Assembly: GCA_016214985.1 (NCBI GenBank)
Contig: JACRMM010000049.1
Span: forward strand, 1-64,000
Reading direction: 5' to 3'
Source: Deltaproteobacteria bacterium
GTDB lineage: Bacteria > Desulfobacterota > Deferrisomatia > Deferrisomatales > JACRMM01
Length of the DNA stretch: 64,000 nucleotides
The position numbers were made by a program, and so were the translations under genes. Positions 8,203-16,673 of the stretch are shown piece by piece; position 1 is the first letter of the stretch; each line of letters opens with the position of its first letter. The notes beneath the pieces were generated by a model. That model was not told the origin of the DNA. It ran no database searches and saw only the letters and a program-made list of their open reading frames with translations.

Positions 8203-9039
8203 GTGCGTCTCGTCTCTCGCCTCGTTGCCCTCGTTCTCCTGCTCTCCGGTGCCGCGCCTGGCCCGGCCGCGGCGGCGCGCCAGGAGGGATGGTCGGTTCC
8301 GATCCTCCTGTACCACCGCTTCGGCCCCGCGGCGGCGAGCATGACCGTGCCGACCGCGCTCTTCGAGGAGCACCTCCGGTGCCTTCGCGAGGGAGGCTAC
8401 ACCGTGATCCCCCTGCGCCGGCTCGTCGACGCGTACGCCGGCCGGGCTGCGGCTCCGGCCCCCCGGTCGGTGGTGATCGTGGCCGACGACGCCCACCGGT
8501 CCGTCTCCACGGACATGATGCCCCTCGTGCGCCGCTACCGGGTGCCCGTGACCCTGTTCGTGTACCCGTCGGCCGTGTCCAACGCGCCCTACGCCATGAC
8601 CTGGGACGAGCTGCGCGCCGCCAAGGCGACCGGGCTTGTCGACGTCCAGTCCCACACCTACTGGCACCCGAACTTCAAGCAGGAGAAGCGCCGATTGCCG
8701 CCGGCGGAGTACGAAAAGCTCGTGCAGAGCCAGCTCGCGCGGTCCAAGGCGAAGTTGGAGAAGGAGCTCGGCGGCACCGTGGATCTGCTGGCCTGGCCCT
8801 TCGGCGTCTGGGACGAGGAGCTCCTGCGCCGGGCGGCGGCCGCCGGCTACGTGGCGACCTTTACGCTGGTCCGGCGCCCCGCGACGCGTGACGACCGCCC
8901 CCTGGCGCTGCCCCGGCATCTGCTGACCGCCGCGGATCGGGGCCCTGCCTTCGCTCGGCTGATCGCGGGAGCCGGCGCACCCGCGGTCGCCGTCTTGCGG
9001 CGCGGGCCGGGGCCGGCCGCCGCGGGCCGGCTCCGGTAG
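8203..9039 (+). CDS. Secreted polysaccharide deacetylase family protein
   Basis: The product has a signal peptide and a NodB-type carbohydrate esterase 4 domain. The metal-binding motifs appear as VADDAHRS (the usual TFDDG region, keeping both aspartates) and SHTYWHPNF (H-x3-H). A WPFGVWDEELLRRAAAAGY segment matches the C-terminal catalytic motif. These enzymes remove acetyl groups from cell-wall or surface polysaccharides. I prefer the GTG at 8203, which sits 9 bases after GGAGG and starts directly at the signal peptide, over the ATG at 8176, which would add nine unlikely residues. The C-terminus ends in a basic, glycine/alanine-rich tail. Two M16 peptidase genes follow closely and may be co-transcribed. 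Confidence 0.86.
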   Translation: MRLVSRLVALVLLLSGAAPGPAAAARQEGWSVPILLYHRFGPAAASMTVPTALFEEHLRCLREGGYTVIPLRRLVDAYAGRAAAPAPRSVVIVADDAHRSVSTDMMPLVRRYRVPVTLFVYPSAVSNAPYAMTWDELRAAKATGLVDVQSHTYWHPNFKQEKRRLPPAEYEKLVQSQLARSKAKLEKELGGTVDLLAWPFGVWDEELLRRAAAAGYVATFTLVRRPATRDDRPLALPRHLLTAADRGPAFARLIAGAGAPAVAVLRRGPGPAAAGRLR

Positions 9040-9052
9040 AGGGGGTACCGGG

Positions 9053-10597
9053 ATGCTGCTCGCAGGCACACGCCACCGCCTCGCCCCCCTCCTCTCGGCG
9101 CTCTCCCTGATCCTTCTCCTCCCGATCGCGCTCGTCGCCGGGGAGCCGGCGACGCTCGTGGGCCGGGTGCAGGAGCACCGGCTCGCCAACGGGCTCACCG
9201 TTCTGGCGCTGCACCGCCCGGGCGCGCCCACGGTCAGTCTGCAGATGACCTTCCTCGCCGGCGGAGTGGACGAGCCGTCGGGCCGCACCGGCATGGCGCA
9301 CCTGCTGGAGCACCTGCTGTTCAAGGGCACGACCGCCCTCGGCACCCGGGACTGGAGCCGGGAGAAGCCGCTTCTTGCGGCCATGGAAGAGGTGGGTACC
9401 GCGCTCGACGAAGAGGTGCGGCGCACCGGGTCGGGGGAGGCCGCGCCCGATCCGGCCAAGGTGGCGGCGCTCCGAGCGCGACTCGCCCAGCTCCAGGAGG
9501 AGCACCGCCCGCTGGTCGTCAAGGATGAGATCGACGCCTTGTACGCCCGCGTCGGTGCCACGGGGTTCAACGCCTCCACCGCAGCGGACCTGACGAGCTA
9601 CACGGTCAGCCTTCCCTCCAACCGCCTCGAGCTCTGGGCGCGGATCGAGTCGGAGCGGATGGCCGACCCGGTGCTGCGCGAGTACTACCTCGAGCGGGAC
9701 GTCGTGGCCGAGGAGCGGCGACAGCGGTCGGATGCGGACCCCTCGGGCCGGCTCTACGAGGTCCTCCTCTCCACGGCCTTCGCCGCTCACCCCTACGGCC
9801 GGCCGGTGATCGGCTGGCCCTCGGACGTGGAGACCCTCGAGCTTCGGGATACGCGGGAGTTCTTCCAGACGTACTACGGCCCGAACAACGCGGTCGTGGC
9901 CGCGGTAGGCGACGTGGACCCGGCGGCGTTCTTCGCGCTGGTGGACCGCACCTTCGGGCCTCTCCCGGCCGTTCCCGCCCCCCGGCGCCTCATCACCGAG
10001 GAGCCGCTCCAGCCCGGACCCCGGCGGGTCGAGGTGGAGTTCGACGCCGAGCCGCGGCTGATCGTCGCGTACCACAAGCCCACGCTGCCGCATCGCGACG
10101 ATTACGTCTTCGACGTGATCGAGTCGTTGCTCGCCGGCGGCCGCTCCTCGCGGCTCGTGCGCGAGCTCGTGGACCGCCGCCGGGTTGCGTCGTCCGTCGA
10201 CGCGGTCAACGGGACGCCGGGAGCCCGGTACCCGAACCTCTTCGCGGTGTTCGTGACCCCCGCGGGCGGGACCGCTCCCGCGGAGGTCGAGGCTGCGCTG
10301 GAGGCGGAGCTTCGCCGCCTGGCCGAGGAGCCGCCGTCCCGCGAGGAGCTGGACCGGGTAACGCGACAGCTCGAGGCGTCGCGCGTCAAGAGGCTCATCT
10401 CCAACCGCACGCTGGCCGGCCAGCTCGCATACTTCCAGGCCGTGGCCGGAGACTGGCGATACGTGGAGGAGCACCCGAAGGTGCTCGCTACCGTGACGCC
10501 CGAGGAGGTGAGCCGCGTCGCGAGCCGCTACTTCACCGCTGAAAACCGCACCGTGGCGCTCCTGCGGCCCCCGGAGCGGGCCGAGGGGGCGCCGTGA
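9053..10597 (+). CDS. M16 family zinc peptidase (catalytic partner)
   Basis: A 514-residue periplasmic M16 (pitrilysin/PqqL-like) peptidase. Residues 1-30 form a signal peptide. The inverted zinc motif HLLEH is at residues 83-87 in MAHLLEHLLFKGT, and the two M16 halves are both present, with a substrate-clamp Arg/Tyr region in the C-terminal half (RLVRELVDRRRVASS). An extra segment of about 90 residues between the zinc motif and GFNASTAADLTSY is rich in charged residues. Such proteins usually work as a heterodimer with a non-catalytic M16 subunit, which here is the very next gene. The ATG at 9053 follows GAGGGGG. Confidence 0.9.
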   Translation: MLLAGTRHRLAPLLSALSLILLLPIALVAGEPATLVGRVQEHRLANGLTVLALHRPGAPTVSLQMTFLAGGVDEPSGRTGMAHLLEHLLFKGTTALGTRDWSREKPLLAAMEEVGTALDEEVRRTGSGEAAPDPAKVAALRARLAQLQEEHRPLVVKDEIDALYARVGATGFNASTAADLTSYTVSLPSNRLELWARIESERMADPVLREYYLERDVVAEERRQRSDADPSGRLYEVLLSTAFAAHPYGRPVIGWPSDVETLELRDTREFFQTYYGPNNAVVAAVGDVDPAAFFALVDRTFGPLPAVPAPRRLITEEPLQPGPRRVEVEFDAEPRLIVAYHKPTLPHRDDYVFDVIESLLAGGRSSRLVRELVDRRRVASSVDAVNGTPGARYPNLFAVFVTPAGGTAPAEVEAALEAELRRLAEEPPSREELDRVTRQLEASRVKRLISNRTLAGQLAYFQAVAGDWRYVEEHPKVLATVTPEEVSRVASRYFTAENRTVALLRPPERAEGAP

Positions 10598-10764
10598 GGC
10601 GGTCCGTTCCCCTCGTATTCGTGCGAGTACTGCAACGAGCGATCGGTGCTCTCTCGCGGAGCCGGGCCGGGGCCTCCCCTCCGGCGGGCAGGATCCCCCG
10701 GCTTTCGAGGGCTCACGCGGTCCGATCGAGTGGTGTCGAGACGGTTCCCTCCCGCCGGAGTGCC

Positions 10765-12213
10765 GTGCAAAGGCCGCCTGCCCGCTCTCGGGGGAGGCCC
10801 CGGCCCGGCCGGACAGCAACTCTCGCTGTAGTACTAGGGCTTCTCCTCGTTCTGGACGGCTGCGCCGCAACGGGCCGGGCGCCGGACCTTCGCCGGCTGC
10901 CGCTGGTGCCGCTGTCCTTTTCGCCCCCTGCGGTTCGCCAGGAGCGGCTCTCGGGGGGGGCGCGCGTGTTTCTCCTCCCCGACCGGGACGTGCCGCTGGT
11001 GCGGGTGTTTGCGGTGTTCCGAGGCGGGAGCGTCTACGACCCGCCCGAGAAGGCCGGTCTCGCCCAGGTGCTCTCTCTGGCCTGGAGGAGCGGGGGCGCC
11101 GGTGGCCTGGCCCCGGAGGCCCTGGACGATCTGCTCGAGGGCCGCGGCATGGACCTCTCCCTGGGCCTGGGGCGCGACAAGGGCTCGGCGAGCCTCACGG
11201 TGCTCACCGCGGATCTCGACCAGGGCCTCGACGTGCTGGCCCGCCTCGTTCGCGAGCCGACCTTTCGGCCCGACCGGGTCGAGTGGGCCACGGCACAGGT
11301 GAAAGACGGCATCCGGCGCGAGGTCGACGACCCCGACACCCTGGCCTTTCGGGAGCTGCGCCGCGCCCTCTACCGGGGGCACCCCCGGGGCGTGATCGCG
11401 ACCGAGGAGACGGTGGGACGGGTGACGCGAGACGACGTCGTGGCGCTGCACCGCCGGCTGGTGACCGAGGGCACGTGGGCCCTTGGCGCGGTCGGGGACT
11501 TCGACCCCGACGCGCTCCTCGAGGCCTTGGAGCGGCGGTTTGGCCCCCTTCCGGGAGAGGGGACGGGCTTCCCTCCCCTGCCCGCGGCGCCGGAACCGGC
11601 CCCGCGCACGGTGCTGGTGCCGAAGGCGCTGCCGCAGTCGACTGTCGTCTGGGCGCGCTTCGGGCCTCTGCGCTTGTCCCCCGAGTTCTACCCCCTGGAC
11701 CTCGCCGACTACCTCCTGGGAGGGGGCGGCTTCCAGTCGCTCCTGGTCCGAGAGGTCCGCTCCGACCGGGGGCTCGCGTACAGCGTCGGGAGCTTCTACG
11801 ACGCCTACCCGGAGTTCGGCGTGCTCGGGGTGCTGGCGTCGACGAAGAAGGAGTCGACGGCCGAGGTCGTCGAGCTTCTCGCCGCCGTGAGGGAGGGAGC
11901 AGCGCGCCGGGGGTTCTCTCCGGAGGACGTGGCGCGGGGTAAGGAGTCGCTGGAGAACCGGTACGTGTTCCTGTACGAAGATCCGGCGAGCTCGGTGCGC
12001 GAGCAGTTGGCGCTGGCGGTCGACGGTCTTCCGCTCGATCTGCCGGCGGCCTACCTCCCGTCGCTGCGGGCGGTGTCGACGGATCAGGTGGCCTCGGCGG
12101 CCCGACGCTACTTCCCCCGGGTACCGGGGGTCACGGTGGTGGTCGGCGACGTGGACCCGGCCGCCGACGCCTGGAAGGGCGGGGCGCCGGTCGAGGTCGT
12201 GCGGCTGCCTTGA
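10765..12213 (+). CDS. M16 family peptidase-like lipoprotein (non-catalytic partner)
   Basis: The protein has both M16 halves but lacks the HxxEH zinc motif: where it should be, the sequence reads AGLAQVLSLAWRSGG. It is therefore the structural partner of the preceding peptidase, as in other paired M16 systems. The C-terminal half keeps the REVRSDRGLAYSVGSFYD clamp. I prefer the GTG at 10765, with GGAG just upstream, because it places a basic n-region and a lipobox (LDGC) at the N-terminus. An upstream GTG at 10594, overlapping the previous stop, would add 57 residues without family resemblance and bury the signal peptide. The protein is likely anchored in the envelope. Confidence 0.82.
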   Translation: MQRPPARSRGRPRPGRTATLAVVLGLLLVLDGCAATGRAPDLRRLPLVPLSFSPPAVRQERLSGGARVFLLPDRDVPLVRVFAVFRGGSVYDPPEKAGLAQVLSLAWRSGGAGGLAPEALDDLLEGRGMDLSLGLGRDKGSASLTVLTADLDQGLDVLARLVREPTFRPDRVEWATAQVKDGIRREVDDPDTLAFRELRRALYRGHPRGVIATEETVGRVTRDDVVALHRRLVTEGTWALGAVGDFDPDALLEALERRFGPLPGEGTGFPPLPAAPEPAPRTVLVPKALPQSTVVWARFGPLRLSPEFYPLDLADYLLGGGGFQSLLVREVRSDRGLAYSVGSFYDAYPEFGVLGVLASTKKESTAEVVELLAAVREGAARRGFSPEDVARGKESLENRYVFLYEDPASSVREQLALAVDGLPLDLPAAYLPSLRAVSTDQVASAARRYFPRVPGVTVVVGDVDPAADAWKGGAPVEVVRLP

Positions 12214-12235
12214 TCCGGGGGGCGCGCTTTTTCTC

Positions 12236-12262
12236 TCCAGTTTCCCCGGAGACGGCCGATCT
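12236..12262 (+). promoter_or_regulatory. Sigma-28 (FliA)-type promoter before cheY
   Basis: TCCAGTTT, then 11 bases, then GCCGATCT. Against the enterobacterial flagellar consensus TAAAGTTT-N11-GCCGATAA this matches 12 of 16 positions with exact spacing. It lies 52 bases upstream of the cheY start. Inference from sequence; the sigma factor itself is encoded elsewhere, but its anti-sigma factor FlgM is in this window. Confidence 0.6.
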
Positions 12263-12314
12263 GTAACGGCGTTGGCGATCCCATACCGGAACACCGGCCC
12301 CGGAGGAGCGACCC

Positions 12315-12674
12315 GTGAAGATCCTGACCGTCGACGACTCGTCCACGATGCGCCGCATCATCAAGAACACCCTCAACCGCCTCGGCTACACGGACGTGCT
12401 CGAGGCGGAGCACGGGGTGGACGGCCTGGCCAAGATGACGGGAGTGGAGCTGGTCCTCACCGACTGGAACATGCCGGAGATGGACGGGCTCACCTTCGTC
12501 AAGGCGCTGCGCTCGAACCCCCGCTTCAAGGACGTTCCGATCATCATGGTGACCACGGAGGCGGCGAAGAAGGAGATCCTGGAGGCCATCAAGTCGGGGG
12601 TGACCGACTATATCGTCAAGCCGTTCACGCCGGAGACGCTCAAGGAGAAGATCCAGAAGGTCCTGGGCGGTTGA
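12315..12674 (+). CDS. cheY: Single-domain response regulator CheY
   Basis: A 119-residue stand-alone receiver domain. The acidic pocket D7/D8, the phosphorylation site D50 (VLTDWNMP), T80 (MVTTE) and K102 (IVKPF) are all present. It would carry the signal from CheA to the flagellar switch; the FliN switch protein is encoded in this window, while FliM is not. The ATG at 12315 follows GGAG, and the next gene, a CheX-type CheY phosphatase, starts 12 bases downstream, so the pair can set and erase the signal together. A sigma-28-like promoter lies just upstream. Confidence 0.95.
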   Translation: MKILTVDDSSTMRRIIKNTLNRLGYTDVLEAEHGVDGLAKMTGVELVLTDWNMPEMDGLTFVKALRSNPRFKDVPIIMVTTEAAKKEILEAIKSGVTDYIVKPFTPETLKEKIQKVLGG

Positions 12675-12686
12675 CAGGGGGGACCG

Positions 12687-13163
12687 TTGCTCAACGTCGA
12701 GTACATCAACTGCTTCATCACGGCCACCCTCCAGACGCTGGAGGTTATGGCCGCGGTCCGGCCGACGCGCGGTGCCCCCTTTGTGAAGGCCGACGAGGTG
12801 GCCAAGGGGGACATCAGCGGCGTGATCGGCCTGGCCGGAGACGCCACCGGCTCGGTGGCCGTCACCTTCCCCGAGAGTCTGGCGATCGAGATCTACTCCA
12901 ACATGGTCGGGGAGGCCGCATCGAGCCTGGACGAGGGGGTCAAGGACGCCATCGGCGAGGTCGCCAACATGATCGCCGGGGGCGCCAAGGCGGGCCTGTC
13001 CCAGAACGGGTTCTCGTTTCGCATCGCCATTCCCACGGTCGTGGTGGGCAAGAACCACAGCATCGAGCACAAGGGCGGCTTCCCCTGTCTCTGCGTCCCG
13101 TTCCACATGCGGGAGGAGACGTTCTGGCTGGAGGTGAGCTTCGGCCCGGCGAAGCGGGCCTGA
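12687..13163 (+). CDS. cheX: CheX-type CheY-P phosphatase (copy 1)
   Basis: This 158-residue protein matches the CheX family of CheY-phosphate phosphatases. The catalytic E-x2-N pair is E91 and N94 in GEVANMIAGGAK, in a family-typical helix after the central beta sheet. The TTG at 12687 starts 12 bases after the cheY stop with GGGGGG upstream, so the two genes form one unit. A paralogue with the same motif is found at 44818-45285 in the main chemotaxis operon. CheX enzymes replace CheZ in many non-enteric bacteria, and no cheZ is seen here. Confidence 0.88.
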   Translation: MLNVEYINCFITATLQTLEVMAAVRPTRGAPFVKADEVAKGDISGVIGLAGDATGSVAVTFPESLAIEIYSNMVGEAASSLDEGVKDAIGEVANMIAGGAKAGLSQNGFSFRIAIPTVVVGKNHSIEHKGGFPCLCVPFHMREETFWLEVSFGPAKRA

Positions 13164-13226
13164 CGGCGGGCCCGCTCCCGGCGTCCTCAAGCCACGGTGG
13201 GGCTGCTCGGGAAGCCACGAATCCCC

Positions 13227-13255
13227 TTAAGCGACGCGTGGATGTGTGGTACAGT
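13227..13255 (+). promoter_or_regulatory. Possible sigma-70 promoter before flhA
   Basis: TTAAGC, 17 bases, TACAGT followed by CCGGGG. The -35 box is weak, but the spacing is ideal and the -10 context (A-x-AGTCCGG) closely resembles the csrA promoter of this window (TATAGTCCGG). It lies about 80-115 bases before the possible flhA starts. Confidence 0.35.
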
Positions 13256-13369
13256 CCGGGGCGCTGAGCCAGGCCCGGCGCCGTCTCTCGCCTGCCACTC
13301 CGGGGCCGTTGCCCCACGGATCGAGGAGCCAGAATTTCCGCCGCGAGCGTTCTGAGCAAGAACCGAGGG

Positions 13370-15412
13370 GTGCTGGTCGTCGCCGGGGTGATGGGCATCG
13401 TCTTCCTGATGATCATCCCCCTGCACCGGCACGTCCTCGACTTCCTCCTGGCCGTCAACATCAGCATCTCCGTGCTGATCTTCCTGCTCGCCATGTACAC
13501 CGAAAAGCCCTTGGACTTCTCGGTCTTCCCCAGCGTTCTGCTCGTCGTCACCTTGTTTCGGCTGGCCCTCAACGTGGGCTCCACCCGCCTGATCCTCGGC
13601 CGAGGACACGAGGGGGTCGACGCCGCGGGCAAGGTGATCGCCACCTTCGGCTCCTTCGTGGGCGGCAGCAACAATGTCGTCGGCATCGTCATCTTCCTGA
13701 TCCTGCTCGTCATCAACTTCGTGGTCATCACCAAGGGGGCAACGCGGATCGCAGAGGTGAGCGCGCGCTTCACCCTCGACTCCATGCCGGGCAAGCAGAT
13801 GGCGATCGACGCCGACCTGAACGCCGGCCTGGTCGACGAGGCCGAGGCGCGGCGGCGGCGGGAGGACATCGCGCGGGAGGCGGACTTCTACGGCGCGATG
13901 GACGGCGCGAGCAAGTTCGTCCGGGGCGACGCCGTGGCCGGCCTGATCATCACCGGGATCAACATCCTGGGCGGGCTCGTGGTGGGAGTCCTTCAGCACG
14001 GGATCCCGCTGGCCCAGGCCTGGGCGACCTACTCCACCATGACCATCGGCGACGGGCTCGTGTCGCAGATGCCGGCCCTGATCATCTCCACCGGCGCCGG
14101 CATCCTGACGACCAGGGCCGGCAGCCAGTCCAACCTCGGCGACGTGCTCCCGAAGCAGTTCAGCCAGGCTCCCGGCGCGTTGGGGATCGCCGCCGCGGTG
14201 TCCGGCGGCCTCGCCCTGGTCCCGGGGATGCCCGCGGTGCCGTTTCTCCTCCTGACCGGCGTCCTCGGCTGGGCCGCCTACAGCGTCAAGAAGACGCGCG
14301 TGGAGGCCGAGGGCGCGCGCGTCGCCGAGGTGCAGCGGGCCGCCGAGAAGGCGCCGCCTCCGCCGGAGGGGCCCGAGGAGGTCACCCAGCTCATGCAGGT
14401 GGACGTGCTCGAGCTGGAGGTCGGGTACGGGCTCTTGCACCTGGTCGATCCCGGCCAGGGAGGGGATCTCCTGGAGCGCATCCGCTCCATTCGGCGCCAG
14501 GTCGCCCTCGAGCTCGGAATCGTGGTGCCGCCGATCCGGATCCGCGACAACCTGCAGCTGCGCCCCACCGAGTACCTGATCCTCGTCAAGGGGGTGGAGG
14601 CGACCCGGGGGGAGCTCCGGGAAGGCCACTACCTGGCGATGAACCCGGGGCTGGGGGAGGCGGGGATCGAGGGCGTCCCGACGAAGGAGCCCGCCTTCGG
14701 TCTCGACGCCCTGTGGATCCGCGAGGAGCTGCGGGAGGAGGCGCAGCTGCGCGGCTACACGGTGGTGGACCTGTCGACGGTCATCGCCACCCATCTCACG
14801 GAGATCGTCAAGCGAAATGCTTTCGAGCTCCTGGGCCGGCAGGAGACCCAGAACCTCCTCGACGCCATGAAGGCCCAGGCGCCGGCCCTGGTGGCCGAGA
14901 TCCTGCCGGGGGTCTTGACGCTCGGCCACATCCAGAAGGTGCTCCAGAATCTCCTGCGCGAGCGCGTGAGCGTGCGCGACCTGCGCTCGATCCTCGAGAC
15001 GCTGGCCGACTTCGGCCCCACGGTCAAGGACCCCGAGCTTCTCACCGAGTACGTGCGTGCCGCGCTCAGCCGCGCCATCTCGAAGGGCTATCAGGACGCG
15101 GACGGCAAGATCCCGGTCATCGCGCTGGACCACCGGTTCGAGGAGGCGCTCTCGGGAGCGATCCAGCGCACCGAGCACGGCTCGTTCCTTTCGCTCGCCC
15201 CGCAGACGGCGCAGCGGGCGCTCCAGGCGCTGGCGCGGGCGGCGGAGGACGCGAGCCTCCAGAACTGTACCCCGGTCGTCCTCACGGTGCCGGCGGTGCG
15301 CCTGCCGCTGCGCAAGCTTGCCGAGAAGGTGCTTCCGAGCCTCGTGGTCCTGAGCCACAACGAGGTCGAGGGGCCGATCAAGACCCTCAAGGTGGTGGGC
15401 CTTGAGGGTTAA
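13370..15412 (+). CDS. flhA: Flagellar export gate protein FlhA
   Basis: FlhA is the large integral membrane component of the flagellar type III export gate. The product shows about eight N-terminal membrane helices, the FHIPEP signature (LDSMPGKQMAIDADLNAG) and a cytoplasmic C-terminal domain of about 350 residues that binds export cargo and chaperones. The GTG at 13370 is the first conventional start in frame but has a poor ribosome binding site and leaves almost nothing before the first helix. An ATT at 13334 with an ideal GAGGAG 5 bases upstream would add 12 residues (ISAASVLSKNRG) and looks biologically better. The gene overlaps flhF by 11 bases. Confidence 0.95.
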   Translation: MLVVAGVMGIVFLMIIPLHRHVLDFLLAVNISISVLIFLLAMYTEKPLDFSVFPSVLLVVTLFRLALNVGSTRLILGRGHEGVDAAGKVIATFGSFVGGSNNVVGIVIFLILLVINFVVITKGATRIAEVSARFTLDSMPGKQMAIDADLNAGLVDEAEARRRREDIAREADFYGAMDGASKFVRGDAVAGLIITGINILGGLVVGVLQHGIPLAQAWATYSTMTIGDGLVSQMPALIISTGAGILTTRAGSQSNLGDVLPKQFSQAPGALGIAAAVSGGLALVPGMPAVPFLLLTGVLGWAAYSVKKTRVEAEGARVAEVQRAAEKAPPPPEGPEEVTQLMQVDVLELEVGYGLLHLVDPGQGGDLLERIRSIRRQVALELGIVVPPIRIRDNLQLRPTEYLILVKGVEATRGELREGHYLAMNPGLGEAGIEGVPTKEPAFGLDALWIREELREEAQLRGYTVVDLSTVIATHLTEIVKRNAFELLGRQETQNLLDAMKAQAPALVAEILPGVLTLGHIQKVLQNLLRERVSVRDLRSILETLADFGPTVKDPELLTEYVRAALSRAISKGYQDADGKIPVIALDHRFEEALSGAIQRTEHGSFLSLAPQTAQRALQALARAAEDASLQNCTPVVLTVPAVRLPLRKLAEKVLPSLVVLSHNEVEGPIKTLKVVGLEG

Positions 15413-16673
15413 GAAGTACCAGGCCGTGGACATGCCCGAGGCGCTCCGCAAGATCAAGGCGGAGCTCGGGCCCGACGCGGTGATCCTGTCTACCCGGCAG
15501 GTCAAGCCGCGGGGAGGGTTTGGGCTCCTGTCCCGCCCGATCCTGGAGGTGACCGCTGCGGCCGAGGTCGAGATTACGGCTCCGCCGGTGCCGGCCGGCC
15601 GGGTCGCCACGGCCTACGCCCCGCGGCCCGCGGCCCCACCGGCGCCCGCCCCGTCCCACGGGGCCTACCTCGCCCTCCAGGCAGAGGTCGACAGCCTCCG
15701 AGAAGAGCTGACGCTCCTGAGCCGCCGGACCGCGAATGCCGCGACGCGGCGGCCGCCGGCCGAAGCCGACGGCGCGGTACCGCTTGGGGCGCTCGAGGCC
15801 AAGCTCGACCGCCTGCTCGAGCAGACCGCCCGGTTCGACGCGCTCCGCCTGGCGCCCGGGCTTCGGCGTCTCCACGGCCTGCTGGAGGCCAAGGACCTCG
15901 ACCCGGGCCTCGCGGCGCGGGTCTTGGGGTTCCTCCAGGAGAAGATCGACCAGGGCGCCCTGGCCGAGGGCCGCGAGGCCGAGGGGTTTCGCGAGCTCGT
16001 CTCGCGAACGGTGCGCGTGGCCGGGGGGATGCCTCCCCCGGCGGACGGTGCCGGTCCGCGCGTCGTGGCGCTCGTGGGCCCGACCGGCGTGGGCAAGACG
16101 ACCACCGCCGCGAAGCTCGCGGCCCGCTGCGCGCTCCAGGAGAAGCGCCGGGTCGGACTCGTCACGGTCGACACGTTCCGCATCGCGGCAGTCGAGCAGC
16201 TTCGCACCTTCGCCAAGATCATGGACGTGCCGCTGCGGGTCGCCCTCGACGCCGAGGGACTGCGCGCCGCCGTGGCGGACTTCGCCGACCGCGATCTGGT
16301 CCTGGTGGACACGGCCGGCCAGAGCCCCAGGGACGAGCAGGCGCTCCGGGACCTCCTGGACCTCCTCCCTGCGGAGGCAGGCATCGAGGTTCACCTGGTG
16401 CTGTCGGTGACGACCCGCGCCCGAGACCTCGAGAGGATCCTGCGCCACTATGGGCCGGTCCGGCCCAGCCGGCTCCTGCTCACCAAGCTCGACGAAACCG
16501 ACTGCCACGGACCTCTGCTCGGACTGCCGCTGGCCTCGCGGCTGCCCCTGAGCTACCTCACCACCGGCCAGAACGTGCCCGACGACATCGAAGAGGCCAC
16601 GCCGTCGCGCGTGGCCGCGTTTCTCCTCCAGGGGTGGGACGTGCCTCGAAGCGGGCCGGCGGGGGCCTCGTGA
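15402..16673 (+). CDS. flhF: Flagellar SRP-type GTPase FlhF
   Basis: FlhF is the third SRP-family GTPase and directs the flagellum to the cell pole in polar flagellates. In 423 residues it has the N-terminal basic B-domain beginning (MRVKKYQAVDMPEALRKIKAELG), a Pro/Ala-rich linker (about 55-90), a short N domain and the G domain. Motifs include G1 GPTGVGKTT (226-234), the DTFRIAAVEQL insertion-box region, VDTAGQSPRDEQ and TKLDET. It starts at a TTG inside the end of flhA, so translation is probably coupled. The next gene encodes its ATPase regulator FlhG. Confidence 0.95.
   Translation: MRVKKYQAVDMPEALRKIKAELGPDAVILSTRQVKPRGGFGLLSRPILEVTAAAEVEITAPPVPAGRVATAYAPRPAAPPAPAPSHGAYLALQAEVDSLREELTLLSRRTANAATRRPPAEADGAVPLGALEAKLDRLLEQTARFDALRLAPGLRRLHGLLEAKDLDPGLAARVLGFLQEKIDQGALAEGREAEGFRELVSRTVRVAGGMPPPADGAGPRVVALVGPTGVGKTTTAAKLAARCALQEKRRVGLVTVDTFRIAAVEQLRTFAKIMDVPLRVALDAEGLRAAVADFADRDLVLVDTAGQSPRDEQALRDLLDLLPAEAGIEVHLVLSVTTRARDLERILRHYGPVRPSRLLLTKLDETDCHGPLLGLPLASRLPLSYLTTGQNVPDDIEEATPSRVAAFLLQGWDVPRSGPAGAS

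Noticed and set aside
13187..15610. Very long minus-strand open frame opposite flhA
   Set aside because: It mirrors the coding bias of flhA in a GC-rich genome; the product has no family resemblance, is full of Arg/Gly/Leu/His repeats, and has no start signals. The same holds for the long antisense frames at 19422-21809, 20287-22452 and 32084-33568.
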